From Listeria cossartiae subsp. cayugensis (lineage in GTDB: Bacteria; Bacillota; Bacilli; Lactobacillales; Listeriaceae): a DNA stretch of 64,000 nt. Positions within the stretch are counted from its first letter, which is position 1, and every line of letters starts with the position of its first letter. The translations under genes were made by a program, and so were the position numbers. The stretch spans positions 868,001 through 932,000 of the forward strand of contig NZ_JAARZC010000001.1 in NCBI RefSeq assembly GCF_014229095.1. Direction: 5' to 3'. The notes beneath the pieces are model-generated. The model was not told where the DNA came from, ran no database searches, and saw only the letters and a list, made by a program, of their open reading frames with translations. Below are positions 1 through 9,454 of this stretch, piece after piece.

Positions 1-1
1 A

Positions 2-178
2 GATACAATTATCGGTCCATATGAAATTGCAGCAGAAATTTTAAAACGAAACTTAAATAAAATTATGTTTATTGGTGAAAATTTAAGTGCCAAAGAAGAA
101 CGAATTCACAAGTTAAAGCCCGCTGATGTGGCCAAAAAATACGATATGAATGTAGTGGTGATTATAGATGAAGGATGA
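2..178 (+). CDS. cbiE: Cobalt-precorrin-7 C5-methyltransferase CbiE, C-terminal part
   Basis: An open frame enters from the left edge and stops at the TGA at 176-178, giving the last 58 residues of a protein (start DTIIGPYEIA, end VVVIIDEG). The segment IMFIGENLSAKEE resembles the C-terminal part of cobalamin-pathway tetrapyrrole methylases, and the position directly before cbiT matches CbiE, which methylates C5 of cobalt-precorrin-7. The stop overlaps the cbiT start by 11 bases, indicating translational coupling. The catalytic N-terminal part is outside the window, so the assignment rests on context plus this tail. Confidence 0.8.
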   Translation, partial: DTIIGPYEIAAEILKRNLNKIMFIGENLSAKEERIHKLKPADVAKKYDMNVVVIIDEG

Positions 179-737
179 AGTATTTATTCGCGGCAAAGTA
201 CCAATGACGAAAGCAGAAGTCCGAGCGGCGAGCATTGATTTGCTTAGTCTAGATAATACGAGTAAAAAAATACTTGATGTTGGTGCGGGAACAGGGAGTG
301 TTGGCTTGCAAGTTGCTTGTAATTTCCCACAAATCCACGTTACTGCGATTGAGCGAAACCCAGATGCAATCGATTTAATTAAACAAAATAAAGCCAAGTT
401 TAGTTTAGAGAATGTCGATGTCATTGAAGCTTATGCGCCAATCGAATTGCCTGAAAACGAAACTTTCGATGCCATTTTTATAGGCGGAAGTGGTGGCAAT
501 TTAACCGATATTATTGATTGGTCGCTCGCACATTTGAATCCTGGTGGCCGTTTAGTCCTTAATTTTATTTTGTTAGAAAACGCCTTAACAGCGATGAACC
601 ATTTAGAAAAATTAGCCGTGAGTGAATTAACGATGAAACAAATTCAAGTTTCGAGTTGGCACAAACTTGGGGCGGGGCATTACTTTGAACCACAAAATCC
701 AACCATCATTATTGGCTGTAAAAAACTAGAGGAGTGA
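168..737 (+). CDS. cbiT: Cobalt-precorrin-6B C15-methyltransferase (decarboxylating) CbiT
   Basis: A 189-residue class I SAM-dependent methyltransferase. The SAM-binding glycine loop [13 protein letters not shown] lies at about residues 36-48, followed by an acidic residue at the end of the second strand (TAIERNPDA) and a motif [10 protein letters not shown] typical of CbiT. CbiT methylates C15 and decarboxylates the C12 acetate chain of cobalt-precorrin-6B in the anaerobic cobalamin route. The start overlaps the end of cbiE by 11 bases. The length is the family's usual length, and the encoded protein is soluble and cytoplasmic. Confidence 0.93.
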   Translation: MKDEVFIRGKVPMTKAEVRAASIDLLSLDNTSKKILDVGAGTGSVGLQVACNFPQIHVTAIERNPDAIDLIKQNKAKFSLENVDVIEAYAPIELPENETFDAIFIGGSGGNLTDIIDWSLAHLNPGGRLVLNFILLENALTAMNHLEKLAVSELTMKQIQVSSWHKLGAGHYFEPQNPTIIIGCKKLEE

Positions 738-742
738 AGAAA

Positions 743-1492
743 ATGGCAGAAGTACATTTCGTCGGAGCAGGACCTGGAGATAAAGAATTAATCACCTTAA
801 AAGGATATCAACTATTAAAAGATGCGGATGTCGTTATTTATGCTGGATCCCTCGTGAATCCGGAGTTGCTGGAATATTGTAAAGCTAACTGTGAAATCCA
901 TAATAGTGCGAGCATGAACCTAATTGAAATTATTGACTGCATGGAAGCCGGCGTAACAGCTGGGAAAGAAGTTGTTCGTTTGCAAACAGGCGACTTCTCT
1001 ATTTATGGCTCGATTCGTGAACAAGTCGAAGAAATGAAAAAACGTTCGATTCCGTTTACTTGTACACCAGGCGTAAGTTCATTTCTTGGTGCCGCTAGTA
1101 GTTTTGGTGTGGAATATACCGTTCCAGAAGTTAGCCAAAGTGTGATTATTACGCGAATGGCTGGCAGAACGCCGGTACCGTCGCGCGAATCCCTTAGGTC
1201 ATATGCCGCGCACCAAACATCGATGGTTATTTTCTTATCCGTTCAAGGTATTCGAAAAGTCGTTTCAGAATTAATTAAAGGTGGCTATAAACCAGAAACT
1301 CCGGCGGCCGTTATTTATAAAGCGACTTGGGCGGAAGAAAAGAAAGTAACGGGAACTTTAGAAGATATCGCGGAAAAAGTGACAGAAGCAGGGATTACGA
1401 AAACGGCGCTTATTATGGTCGGCGATTTCCTTGGAGAAGAATTTTACTATTCCAAGCTTTACGACAAGGATTTCAAACATGAGTACAGATAA
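743..1492 (+). CDS. cbiF: Cobalt-precorrin-4 C11-methyltransferase CbiF
   Basis: A 249-residue tetrapyrrole (corrin/porphyrin) methylase. The N-terminal motif [18 protein letters not shown] is the family signature. [18 protein letters not shown] carries the second conserved block, with GDFSIYGS typical of CbiF/CobM, and [13 protein letters not shown] the third. It methylates C11 of cobalt-precorrin-4. I chose the ATG at 743 rather than the in-frame GTG at 734 because AGAGGAG (728-734) is then a ribosome binding site at 8 nt. The GTG itself sits inside that site. The 3' end overlaps cbiG. Confidence 0.93.
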   Translation: MAEVHFVGAGPGDKELITLKGYQLLKDADVVIYAGSLVNPELLEYCKANCEIHNSASMNLIEIIDCMEAGVTAGKEVVRLQTGDFSIYGSIREQVEEMKKRSIPFTCTPGVSSFLGAASSFGVEYTVPEVSQSVIITRMAGRTPVPSRESLRSYAAHQTSMVIFLSVQGIRKVVSELIKGGYKPETPAAVIYKATWAEEKKVTGTLEDIAEKVTEAGITKTALIMVGDFLGEEFYYSKLYDKDFKHEYR

Positions 1493-2510
1493 AATCGCGA
1501 TAATTGCTGTCACTGAACGTGGTCGTGATTTAGCAATAAACTTAACAGAAACAGTATCCGCCACAATTTTTGTACCAGAAAAACATCAAAATGAAAAGAC
1601 GCACGCTTTATTGCCTAATTTTGGCACAGCGATGCGGGAAATTTTCACTGACTATCAAGCTTTAATTTGTATAATGGCGACTGGAATTGTCGTTCGAACG
1701 CTGGCTTCGGTGATAGAAGATAAACTTTCAGACCCGGCAGTAATCGTCATGGATGAACATGGCCAATTTATCATCAGTATGCTTTCTGGACATGTTGGAG
1801 GAGCTAATCAGTTAACAGAAGAAATCGCTACAATAACTGGCGGTGTGGCAGTTATTACAACCGCTACTGACCGCGCAAATGTGGCTGCGATTGATAACAT
1901 CGCCAAACAACTAGATGGTTATTTGCCTGATTTTAAAGCAACAACGAAACGTATCAATGGGTTGCTTGCAGCGGGAAAAAAAGTCAGTTTGCGCGTAGAT
2001 GAACCATTTGAAGTTGATACGCGAGGTTTTACTAACAAAGAACTGAGTCCTCAAATTTTCATTTCAACTAAACGTCATTTACCAACGACAAAACTAGAAC
2101 GAATCCAGCTAGTACCAAGGCAATTTATCCTCGGAGTCGGCTGTCGAAAAGGCATTTCAGTGGGAACAATCGATGCCGCTTTTACACATTTTTGTGAACA
2201 AGAAAACATACATCCGCGAGCATTTCGGGCGATTCATAGCATTACTTTGAAAGCGGAAGAACCAGCAATCCAACATTTAGCGGAAAAATGGGGCATCGAG
2301 TTCATCGTCCATTCTGCTGAAGAATTACAAACCGTCGCTGGGAAATACCCAACTTCTGCATTCGTTCAAAAAACCGTACAAGTAGGAAATGTCGCCTTAT
2401 CATCAGCAGATATTGGCAGTAATGGAAACGTTATTACAAGCCGATTTGCCGAAAACGGTGTGACATTTGCAGCAGGAAAACTAACTAAAAATAGTGAGGT
2501 GGCAAAATGA
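1479..2510 (+). CDS. cbiG: Cobalt-precorrin-5A hydrolase CbiG
   Basis: A 343-residue CbiG that opens the delta-lactone of cobalt-precorrin-5A, releasing acetaldehyde in the anaerobic pathway. The N-terminal part carries the CbiG signature [16 protein letters not shown] (around SGHVGGANQ). The C-terminal part, after [16 protein letters not shown], matches the CbiG/CobE C-terminal domain. The ATG at 1479 has AAGGA 8 nt upstream and lies inside the end of cbiF (14-nt overlap). A longer frame reaching 1431 exists but would lie deep in cbiF without a ribosome binding site. The stop overlaps cbiH (ATGA). Confidence 0.9.
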   Translation: MSTDKIAIIAVTERGRDLAINLTETVSATIFVPEKHQNEKTHALLPNFGTAMREIFTDYQALICIMATGIVVRTLASVIEDKLSDPAVIVMDEHGQFIISMLSGHVGGANQLTEEIATITGGVAVITTATDRANVAAIDNIAKQLDGYLPDFKATTKRINGLLAAGKKVSLRVDEPFEVDTRGFTNKELSPQIFISTKRHLPTTKLERIQLVPRQFILGVGCRKGISVGTIDAAFTHFCEQENIHPRAFRAIHSITLKAEEPAIQHLAEKWGIEFIVHSAEELQTVAGKYPTSAFVQKTVQVGNVALSSADIGSNGNVITSRFAENGVTFAAGKLTKNSEVAK

Positions 2511-3232
2511 TTTATGTAATCGGAATTGGCCCAGGAGATAAACGATTAATGACAGGTGAAGCACTGCAAGCAATAGAAGACGCAGAAGTAATCGTTGGTT
2601 ATGTAACGTATATCAAACTGATTAAAGAGCTAATTAAAGATAAAGAAGTAGTAAAAACAGGGATGCGACGTGAAATCGATCGTTGCCAAGAAGCCGTAAA
2701 TATCGCATTAACCGGCAAAAAAGTGGCTGTCGTTTCCAGTGGTGATGCTGGGATTTACGGAATGGCTGGCTTAGTTTTAGAACTAGCCGAAAAAAGCAAT
2801 CCGAACCTAGAAGTCAAAGTAATCCCGGGAATTACCGCGAGTATTGGAGCTGCTGCAGTTCTCGGCGCGCCAATCATGCACGATTTTTGCCATATTAGTT
2901 TAAGTGATTTAATGACACCGTGGGAAGTAATCGAAAAACGTTTGACCCATGCTGCAATGGCTGATTTTGTTGTTTGTTTTTACAATCCAAGAAGTAAAGG
3001 TCGCGCCAATCATTTAGCGAACGCTTTTCAAAAAATGATGGAACATAAATCAGGAGATACGGTCGTTGGTATCGTTAAAGATGTCGGCCGCAAAGAAGAA
3101 CGCAAGATTATTACGACGATGCGTGATATCGATTATGAATTAGTAGATATGACAACAATGGTCATTGTAGGCAACAAAGAAACCTACGTGAAAAATGGTA
3201 AAATGATCACACCACGAGGCTATTCCCTATGA
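2507..3232 (+). CDS. cbiH: Cobalt-precorrin-3B (C17) methyltransferase CbiH
   Basis: A 241-residue tetrapyrrole methylase starting in an ATGA overlap with cbiG. The N-terminal [15 protein letters not shown] motif, the VAVVSSGDAGIYGMAG block and VIPGITASIGAAAVLGAP are the family motifs, and the SSGDAGIYGMA form is characteristic of CbiH/CobJ. LSDLMTPWEVIEKRL is also typical of this subfamily. It methylates C17 and drives ring contraction of cobalt-precorrin-3B. Length is normal. The stop overlaps the cbiJ ATG by 4 bases. Confidence 0.94.
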   Translation: MIYVIGIGPGDKRLMTGEALQAIEDAEVIVGYVTYIKLIKELIKDKEVVKTGMRREIDRCQEAVNIALTGKKVAVVSSGDAGIYGMAGLVLELAEKSNPNLEVKVIPGITASIGAAAVLGAPIMHDFCHISLSDLMTPWEVIEKRLTHAAMADFVVCFYNPRSKGRANHLANAFQKMMEHKSGDTVVGIVKDVGRKEERKIITTMRDIDYELVDMTTMVIVGNKETYVKNGKMITPRGYSL

Positions 3233-3981
3233 TTTTCGTACTCGGTGGGACTTCGGATAGCTTAATCATTAGTGATTGGCTAACGGAAACAAAGCAAGCC
3301 TTCATCCTCTCTGTCGCAACAGATTACGGAGAAATTTTAGCTAATCAGCACGCCGAAAATGTATTTTGCGGCAGATTATCGAAAGAAGCAATGCTTGAAA
3401 AGTGGCACGCTGAAAAGGTTCATCTTGTCATTGATGCGACCCATCCATTCGCAACAATCGTTTCTGAAACAGCAATGGATGCGTGCAAAGAAGCAGCTAT
3501 TCTTTATATTCGATTCGAACGTACAAGCGAACAAACGGACAATACTTATTTAGTCAATGATATTAACGAAGCATGCACAGTCGCGGCAAAATTAGGACAA
3601 CGTATTTTCCTAACAACCGGCAGCAAGAATTTACCGGAATTTGTGGAAGGATTAAAACAGCAACATATTATCGCCCGAATTTTACCCGTATCTGGCGTGA
3701 TTCGTTCAGCAGAAGAACTCGGACTCGTTGCCGACCAAATCATTGGTATGAAGGGACCGTTTACGACAGAAGCCAATCGAACACAACTAGAAATGACCGG
3801 GGCAGATGTTTTAATCACCAAAGAAAGTGGCAAACAAGGCGGCTTCCAAGAAAAACTCACAGCAGCAGCAGAACTAAATATTCCCGTCATTGTGATTCGC
3901 CGCAAAAAATTAAATTATCCAATCGAAATAAATCATTTAAAAGAACTACCAGAAATTTTAACTCAATTGGAGGTCTACTAA
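3229..3981 (+). CDS. cbiJ: Cobalt-precorrin-6A reductase CbiJ
   Basis: A 250-residue reductase that uses NADH to reduce cobalt-precorrin-6A to 6B. The N-terminus IFVLGGTSDSLIISDWL is the CbiJ/CobK nucleotide-binding start, VIDATHPFA is the highly conserved family motif (about residues 67-75), and GMKGPFTTEANRTQLEM followed by VLITKESGKQGGFQEKL is the C-terminal signature. It begins in an ATGA overlap with cbiH and ends in a TAATG overlap with the cobA-hemD fusion, consistent with continuous operon translation. Several open frames on either strand inside this gene show no family motifs. Confidence 0.94.
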   Translation: MIFVLGGTSDSLIISDWLTETKQAFILSVATDYGEILANQHAENVFCGRLSKEAMLEKWHAEKVHLVIDATHPFATIVSETAMDACKEAAILYIRFERTSEQTDNTYLVNDINEACTVAAKLGQRIFLTTGSKNLPEFVEGLKQQHIIARILPVSGVIRSAEELGLVADQIIGMKGPFTTEANRTQLEMTGADVLITKESGKQGGFQEKLTAAAELNIPVIVIRRKKLNYPIEINHLKELPEILTQLEVY

Positions 3982-5462
3982 TGGGAAAAGTCATGTTAAT
4001 TGGAGCAGGCCCAGGAGATGCACAACTGCTCACAGTGAAAGGACTAGCTGCACTGCAAAAGGCGGATGTTATCGTCTATGACCGCCTTGTGGAACCAGCA
4101 ATGCTCCAAGAACGAAAAGCTAGCTGTAAACTAATTTATGTTGGAAAAGAACCATTACACCATCCGATTCCTCAAGAAGAAATCGAGCAAATTCTTGTAA
4201 GAGAAGCAGCAACGAATGAGTTAGTTGTTCGATTGAAAGCAGGCGACCCGTATGTGTTTGGACGCGGTGGGGAAGAAGGAGAAACCCTATATAAAGCGGG
4301 AATTCCGTTCGAAGTTATCCCGGGAATCACCTCAGCTATCGGCGGACTTGCTTACGCCGGAATTCCGGTAACACATCGTGATTTTGCTTCAAGTTTTCAT
4401 GTGATTACCGGGCACTTGAAAAAAGGGCGCGATCCACTCGATTGGGAGGCACTTGCTAGACTAGAAGGCACACTCGTTTTCCTCATGGGAATGACTAATT
4501 TGCCTAATATCTGTGCCAATTTACTAGCAAATGGTTGTAAAGCAGAAACCGGTGTTGCGATTGTACAATGGGCTTCTCGCGGCAAACAATTAACCGTTAC
4601 GGGAAACTTACAAACTATTGAGCAAAAAGTAGCAGAATCCGGTATTTCCTCACCAGCGCTTATCGTTGTTGGTGATGTTGTGAGCTTACGACCACAACTA
4701 AACTTTTTTGAAGAAATGCCACTTTTCCATACGAAAGTTTTACTCCCAAGAGCACGTGCCGGAAAAAGTATGCTCGCGGAACAAATTCGTGATTTAGGCG
4801 GAGAAGTAACCATGTATCCGAATATTCAAGTATTGGATAAGGCACCAACGAAAACGAAAGAAGAGCTGTGCAAAGTAAACGAATTACTCTTCACCTCCAA
4901 AGAAGCCGTAGAACGATTTTTTGATTATTTAGCAACACTTGATTTAGATATACGTTCGTTAAAAAACACCCATCTAACAGCTATCGGCAAACAAACAAAA
5001 GAAGCATTTAGCGAAAAAGGAATTATTCCAGATAGTTTTATTAAGAGAAGGAGCACGGAATTAATTTTAGAGCATCTAGCGCGATTCCAAAATAATACTA
5101 GCAACTTAATTATCGGAAGTGTCGTTGATACAGCGGAGGTTAGCGCGATTTTATCCGAAGTAGAAGCACTCGAAATGATGCCGCTATACGATATGCGCCC
5201 AGTGACCGAACGACCATTTGACCTTGCAAGCTTTGAGCAAGTATGTTTCTCTAGTTCGCGCTCTGTCCAAAATCTACTCGATGTATTAACAACCGAAGAA
5301 AAAGCAATTTTACAAACGAAAACGATTCTTTCGATTGGGAGATTCACAAGCGCAACTTTACAATCATTCGGTATTACCAATTTTATAGAAGCAGAAACAG
5401 CCACACCTGAAAGCTTAATCGAACTAATAAAAAAAACAAAAGTAGAAGGAGTAGCGCTATGA
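3981..5462 (+). CDS. cobA-hemD: Fused uroporphyrinogen-III C-methyltransferase / uroporphyrinogen-III synthase
   Basis: A 493-residue two-domain protein. Residues 1 to about 240 are a SUMT (CobA/CysG-like) tetrapyrrole methylase: VMLIGAGPGDAQLLTVKG, VVRLKAGDPYVFGRGGEE, VIPGITSAIGGLAYAGIPVTHR and the C-terminal TVTGNLQTI/SPALIVVGDVV blocks. Residues from about 250 onward, beginning FHTKVLLPRARAGKSMLAEQI, are a HemD-type uroporphyrinogen-III synthase. The fusion would close and methylate uroporphyrinogen III to precorrin-2, the entry to B12 and siroheme. The ATG at 3981 overlaps the cbiJ stop (TAATG). The frame is open further upstream inside cbiJ, but without motif support. Confidence 0.92.
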   Translation: MGKVMLIGAGPGDAQLLTVKGLAALQKADVIVYDRLVEPAMLQERKASCKLIYVGKEPLHHPIPQEEIEQILVREAATNELVVRLKAGDPYVFGRGGEEGETLYKAGIPFEVIPGITSAIGGLAYAGIPVTHRDFASSFHVITGHLKKGRDPLDWEALARLEGTLVFLMGMTNLPNICANLLANGCKAETGVAIVQWASRGKQLTVTGNLQTIEQKVAESGISSPALIVVGDVVSLRPQLNFFEEMPLFHTKVLLPRARAGKSMLAEQIRDLGGEVTMYPNIQVLDKAPTKTKEELCKVNELLFTSKEAVERFFDYLATLDLDIRSLKNTHLTAIGKQTKEAFSEKGIIPDSFIKRRSTELILEHLARFQNNTSNLIIGSVVDTAEVSAILSEVEALEMMPLYDMRPVTERPFDLASFEQVCFSSSRSVQNLLDVLTTEEKAILQTKTILSIGRFTSATLQSFGITNFIEAETATPESLIELIKKTKVEGVAL

Positions 5463-6244
5463 AAAAAGCAATTTTAGTCGTTAGTTTTGGTACTAGTTAT
5501 CCCGAAACAAGAGAAAAAAACATTGAAGCATGCGAAAAACGCGTAGCTCAAGAATTCCCAGATTACACAGTATTTCGCGCATTTACCTCTAATAAAATTA
5601 TTAAAAAACTAAAAACACGCGACAATATGCATATCAACACACCAAGCCAAGCCCTAAACCAACTAAAAGACTTAGGCTACAAAGAAGTCATCATTCAGTC
5701 GCTACATATTATTAGCGGCGGTGAATTTGAAAAAATCACTGCCCAAGTGGAAAAATTCAAGCCCGACTTTGACTCCATTATCGTCAGCCAACCGCTACTT
5801 GATTCTAAGGAAGATTACGAAAAAGCCATCGAAGCGATTCGTCATCAAATGCCTCCATTGAAAGAACAAGAAGCGCTAATCCTTATGGGCCACGGTTCGA
5901 AACATCATGCTTTCAGCGCTTATGCTTGTCTTGATCATATGCTTTTAAATGAACCAATCTATCTTTGTGCCGTAGAAAGCTATCCCGGTTTGGACCAAGT
6001 AATTGAACGATTGCAACAAGCGAAAATCAAGAAAGCGCATTTAATGCCATTTATGCTCGTAGCAGGGGATCATGCGACGAATGATATGGCTTCTGATGAC
6101 GATGATTCTTGGAAAAGCACGCTAGAACAAGCTGGTATCCAAACCGAATGTCACTTGCAAGGTCTAGGCGAGAACGAACTTATCCAAGCCCAATTTATCG
6201 ACCATATCCACACGGCAATAGAAAGGGTGAACGCACGTGGCTAA
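5459..6244 (+). CDS. cbiK: Sirohydrochlorin cobaltochelatase CbiK
   Basis: A 261-residue class II cobalt chelatase that inserts Co2+ into sirohydrochlorin (or its reduced form) early in anaerobic B12 synthesis. The N-terminus AILVVSFGTSYPETREKNI is the CbiK start. His145 in LMGHGSKHH and His205 in VAGDHATNDM correspond to the metal-binding histidines described for the Salmonella enzyme, and the acidic run SDDDDSW follows. The start is in an ATGA overlap with the fusion gene and the end overlaps cbiL by 8 bases. Using CbiK rather than the short CbiX chelatase fits the Salmonella-like gene set here. Confidence 0.94.
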   Translation: MKKAILVVSFGTSYPETREKNIEACEKRVAQEFPDYTVFRAFTSNKIIKKLKTRDNMHINTPSQALNQLKDLGYKEVIIQSLHIISGGEFEKITAQVEKFKPDFDSIIVSQPLLDSKEDYEKAIEAIRHQMPPLKEQEALILMGHGSKHHAFSAYACLDHMLLNEPIYLCAVESYPGLDQVIERLQQAKIKKAHLMPFMLVAGDHATNDMASDDDDSWKSTLEQAGIQTECHLQGLGENELIQAQFIDHIHTAIERVNARG

Positions 6245-6947
6245 GTTTTACGGCATTGGCACAGGACCGGGCGATAGCAAACTAGTCACAATGGAAGCCG
6301 CAGAACGACTTGGAAAGTTAGCGATTCTCTACACCCCCCAACCGAAAAAAAGCGGCGAAAGCTTAGCAAAAAAAATCGTCAGTCCGTATTTAAAAGACAC
6401 ACTAATCATCAAAGAACGCCATTTTCCAATGAGTTACAATAAAGAGGAAAAAATGCTGGCGTGGAAGGCGATTGCAGAAGAAGTCAAAACGGATGTGCAA
6501 AATGGACATGACGTTGGCTTCATCACACTAGGCGATCCAATGGTTTACAGCACATATAGCTATTTACTAGAACTGTTAAAAGGCGAAATTGAAACAGTTA
6601 CGCTAGCGGGAATTTCTTCCTTTTCGAATATCGCTTCCAAAATTGAATTACCACTTGTAATGGATGAGGAAAGTTTTGCCGTCATCCCCGTAACAGCAGG
6701 CGCTGAAAAAATCGAACAGGCGCTGACATTATTTGATACCGTTGTTTTCATGAAAGCAGCAAGCAATTTGCCTCTTCTTACGACATTACTAAAAAAACTA
6801 AATTTGCTTGATGCAGCAGTTGTAGTAAGCGATGTTGCCATGTCGACAGAAAAAATCACTTACGGCATGCAAGACATAAATCCAGAAGATAAAATGTCAT
6901 ATTTTACCACGATTATCGTGAAAAAAAGAAGGGAGCAATATAAATGA
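6237..6947 (+). CDS. cbiL: Cobalt-factor II / precorrin-2 C20-methyltransferase CbiL
   Basis: A 236-residue tetrapyrrole methylase with the N-terminal FYGIGTGPGDSKLVTMEA motif, the VGFITLGDPMVYSTYSYL block characteristic of CbiL/CobI, and the TLAGISSFSNIASKI block. It methylates C20 of cobalt-sirohydrochlorin. It starts at GTG (6237) with AAAGGG (6222-6227) upstream and overlaps the cbiK stop by 8 bases. The end overlaps cbiM in ATGA. Placed directly behind the chelatase, it works on the chelatase product. Confidence 0.92.
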   Translation: MAKFYGIGTGPGDSKLVTMEAAERLGKLAILYTPQPKKSGESLAKKIVSPYLKDTLIIKERHFPMSYNKEEKMLAWKAIAEEVKTDVQNGHDVGFITLGDPMVYSTYSYLLELLKGEIETVTLAGISSFSNIASKIELPLVMDEESFAVIPVTAGAEKIEQALTLFDTVVFMKAASNLPLLTTLLKKLNLLDAAVVVSDVAMSTEKITYGMQDINPEDKMSYFTTIIVKKRREQYK

Positions 6948-7678
6948 AAAAATTATGGAAGTTTCTACCATTTGTTTTAATTGGCGTTATTTATTTTACT
7001 TTAACAAATCCAGAATCGGCACACGCAATGCATATTATGGAGGGGTTTTTACCAGTTAAATGGGCCATTTTTTGGCTAATTGTTTTTATCCCGTTCCTTG
7101 TACTCGGTTTAATGCGCATTCGTAAATTAATTGCCCTAGATAAAAATAATAAATTACTATTAGCATTATGCGCGGCCTTTATCTTCGTTCTTTCGGCACT
7201 AAAAATCCCATCGGTTACAGGATCTTGTTCTCATCCGACTGGTGTTGGTCTGGCAACCGTTATGTTCGGTCCACTCGTTGTCAGCGTGCTAGGCGTGATT
7301 GTCTTACTTTTCCAAGCGTTACTACTTGCACACGGCGGGATTACAACACTTGGCGCGAACGCAATGTCAATGGCTGTAATTGGTCCAATGGTCGGTTTCG
7401 TCGTCTACAAACTAGCTCGTAAATTAAACTGCAATAAAAGTGTTTCGATTTTCTTATGCGCGATGACAGCTGACTTGGCAACCTACCTCACCACCAGTGT
7501 CCAACTTGGAGTCGTTTTCCCAGACCCAGCATCCGGCATGATGGCTTCCATCCTAAAATTCATGGCGATTTTCTGTGTAACACAAGTTCCAATCGCGATT
7601 GCAGAAGGCTTACTAACTGTGGTAATGTACAATCTTATTAGCAAAAATTTACCAGAAAAGGTGGCACAATTACGATGA
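6944..7678 (+). CDS. cbiM: Cobalt ECF transporter S component CbiM
   Basis: A 244-residue membrane protein, the substrate-binding subunit of the CbiMNQO cobalt importer. An N-terminal hydrophobic segment ends at PESAHA, followed by MHIMEGFLP. In the family the mature protein begins with this MHI motif, and its N-terminal amine and His bind Co2+, so cleavage after HA is expected. Further membrane segments follow (IFWLIVFIPFLVLGL, LLLALCAAFIFVLSALKIP, VMFGPLVVSVLGVIVLL and others). KIPSVTGSCSHPTGVGL is a strongly conserved CbiM motif. ATGA overlaps link it to cbiL and cbiN. Confidence 0.94.
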   Translation: MKKLWKFLPFVLIGVIYFTLTNPESAHAMHIMEGFLPVKWAIFWLIVFIPFLVLGLMRIRKLIALDKNNKLLLALCAAFIFVLSALKIPSVTGSCSHPTGVGLATVMFGPLVVSVLGVIVLLFQALLLAHGGITTLGANAMSMAVIGPMVGFVVYKLARKLNCNKSVSIFLCAMTADLATYLTTSVQLGVVFPDPASGMMASILKFMAIFCVTQVPIAIAEGLLTVVMYNLISKNLPEKVAQLR

Positions 7679-7971
7679 AAAAACTAAATATCAATGTGAT
7701 TTTAATTTTGTTAGTTGTTTTGTTAATGGTGAGTCCGTTTTTCTTCAATAAAACAGGTGAATACGGCGGTTCGGACGGAGAAGCAGAAGCAGAAATTACT
7801 AAAATCGACCCAAGCTATGAACCCTGGTTTGAACCACTATATGAACCAAAAAGTGGCGAAATTGAGAGTTTGCTATTCACACTGCAAGGTTGTATCGGAA
7901 CAGGAATTATCGCATATGTCATTGGTGTGAGTCGTGGCAAGCGGAAAGCCGAAGCCGATGTTAACCATTGA
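7675..7971 (+). CDS. cbiN: Cobalt transport protein CbiN
   Basis: A 98-residue protein with two transmembrane helices (about residues 6-22 and 73-91) and an extracytoplasmic loop containing the conserved GSDGEAEAEITKIDPSYEPWFEPLYEP. This loop is the CbiN signature that interacts with CbiM and stimulates Co2+ uptake. The protein is small and of usual length. Its start overlaps the cbiM stop (ATGA), and its 3' end overlaps the start of cbiQ by 14 bases. Confidence 0.93.
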   Translation: MKKLNINVILILLVVLLMVSPFFFNKTGEYGGSDGEAEAEITKIDPSYEPWFEPLYEPKSGEIESLLFTLQGCIGTGIIAYVIGVSRGKRKAEADVNH

Positions 7972-8635
7972 TAAATACGCCTACCAAAACCGGTGGATTG
8001 CTTTTTCACCATCAGCAAAAGCGTTATTTTATGTAGCAATTTTAATACTTGCGTTAACCGGCCCCGTACTTGCTCAAGCGATACTTTTTGTATGCATGGT
8101 GCCACTAACGCTCTATGTCGTAAAAATTCATTTTAAACAATATTTGAAATGGCTCCTTTTACCATTTTCATTTCTACTTTTTAGTTTATTATCGATTCTT
8201 ATTTCGATTTCCAAAGATCCAAGTAGTTTTCTCGCTTCGATTTCGATGGGTAGCTTTTATTTAGGGATTTCTGATGTAACACTAACGACGGCGACCCAAG
8301 TTTTTTTCCGAAGTATCGCTTGTTTAGCCGCAACCTACTTTTTCGTCTTAACCGTTCCCGTGGTACAATTAACGAAAGTAATGAAGCAAATTTTTATCCC
8401 TAAAGTGCTAATTGAACTAACGATTCTAATTTACCGCTTCATCTTTATTTTCTTAGAAGAAGCGGCGGCGATTCGAAAAGCACAAAGCCTTCGTTTCGGG
8501 TATCACGGCCTGAAAAATAGCTATCGGTCATTCGGTATGCTCGTCAATACCTTATTCAATCGTGTAATGAAAAGATATAATGAAATGGTTGTAACACTTG
8601 ATGTGAAGCTATATCAAGGAGAATTTCATATCTAG
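7958..8635 (+). CDS. cbiQ: Cobalt ECF transporter T component CbiQ
   Basis: A 225-residue transmembrane coupling protein of the CbiMNQO importer with several hydrophobic helices (AKALFYVAILILALTGP, LLLPFSFLLFSLLSILIS, IACLAATYFFVLT, IYRFIFIFLEEA) and the cytoplasmic coupling region AIRKAQSLRFGYHGLKNSYRSFG, where the family's Ala-Arg-Gly type motifs contact the ATPase. I chose the ATG at 7958 (MLTIDKYAYQNRW), inside the end of cbiN, with GGAAAG (7942-7947) about 10 nt upstream. A GTG at 7934 is in frame but poorer. Confidence 0.88.
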   Translation: MLTIDKYAYQNRWIAFSPSAKALFYVAILILALTGPVLAQAILFVCMVPLTLYVVKIHFKQYLKWLLLPFSFLLFSLLSILISISKDPSSFLASISMGSFYLGISDVTLTTATQVFFRSIACLAATYFFVLTVPVVQLTKVMKQIFIPKVLIELTILIYRFIFIFLEEAAAIRKAQSLRFGYHGLKNSYRSFGMLVNTLFNRVMKRYNEMVVTLDVKLYQGEFHI

Positions 8636-8647
8636 GAGGAAGCCAAT

Positions 8648-9454
8648 TTGCTTAAAACAGAACATATTTCATTCCAATACGAAGATGGCAAACAAGCCTT
8701 AACGGATATTTCAATTGATTTAGAAAAAGGCAATATAATCGGCCTTATTGGTGCGAATGGCTCCGGAAAATCGACCCTTTTTATGCAGCTACTAGGTATT
8801 AACAAGCCAACTTCTGGCAAAGTTTATTTTGACGGAAAACCACTTGCTTACAACAAAAAAGCCTTATTTGCTTTACGAAAAAAAGTGAGCATCGTTTTCC
8901 AAGATCCCGACCAGCAAATTTTTTATTCGAATGTTCGTGATGACGTGGCCTTTGCACTTCGAAATTTAGGCGTGAGCGAAAGTGAAGTAGAGGCCCGCGT
9001 GACAAGTGTATTAGAAATTGTTGGTGCGACGGAATTTCAACATAAACCAGTCCAATATTTAAGTTACGGTCAAAAAAAACGTGTCGCCATTGCCGGAGCT
9101 CTTGTTCTCGACACAGATTGGTTACTGCTAGATGAACCAACCGCTGGACTCGATCCCATCGGTAAAAAAATCATGATGGAAATTATCGAACGCTTGGCAA
9201 ACCAAGGGAAAAAGATCCTTATTTCAAGTCATGATATCGATTTGATTTATGAAATATGCGATTATGTCTATATGCTAAAAGACGGAGCAGTTCTTACAGA
9301 CGGGGAAACGAGCAGTGTTTTTTTAGAGAAAAGTAATATCGAACAAGCGGGTCTAGTGCAGCCTTGGCTTATCAAGTTACACCAACAAGCTGGCTATCCA
9401 CTGTTCAAAAAAGAAGCCGATTTTTTCGCGCATACAGGGAAGGTGACTAAGTAA
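8648..9454 (+). CDS. cbiO: Cobalt ECF transporter ATPase CbiO
   Basis: A 268-residue ABC ATPase energising CbiMNQ. Walker A is GANGSGKST (about residues 37-45), the Q-loop region is [20 protein letters not shown] (typical of ECF ATPases), the signature is LSYGQKKR and Walker B is [13 protein letters not shown], followed by the switch His in SSHDIDL. Translation starts at TTG 8648 behind a strong TAGGAGGA site (8633-8640), 7 nt away. No in-frame ATG lies near it. The end overlaps cbiP in TAATG. Confidence 0.94.
   Translation: MLKTEHISFQYEDGKQALTDISIDLEKGNIIGLIGANGSGKSTLFMQLLGINKPTSGKVYFDGKPLAYNKKALFALRKKVSIVFQDPDQQIFYSNVRDDVAFALRNLGVSESEVEARVTSVLEIVGATEFQHKPVQYLSYGQKKRVAIAGALVLDTDWLLLDEPTAGLDPIGKKIMMEIIERLANQGKKILISSHDIDLIYEICDYVYMLKDGAVLTDGETSSVFLEKSNIEQAGLVQPWLIKLHQQAGYPLFKKEADFFAHTGKVTK

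Noticed and set aside
3573-3980. Long upstream extension of the cobA-hemD reading frame into cbiJ
   Set aside because: It reads through conserved cbiJ motifs in another frame. The ATG at 3981 in a TAATG overlap fits the operon and the methylase N-terminus.
4397-4813. Minus-strand frame of 138 codons inside cobA-hemD
   Set aside because: It is antisense to conserved methylase motifs, lacks a ribosome binding site and gives a low-complexity Ser/Pro-rich product. The same holds for the other antisense frames within cbi, pheT, mutS2 and lysC.
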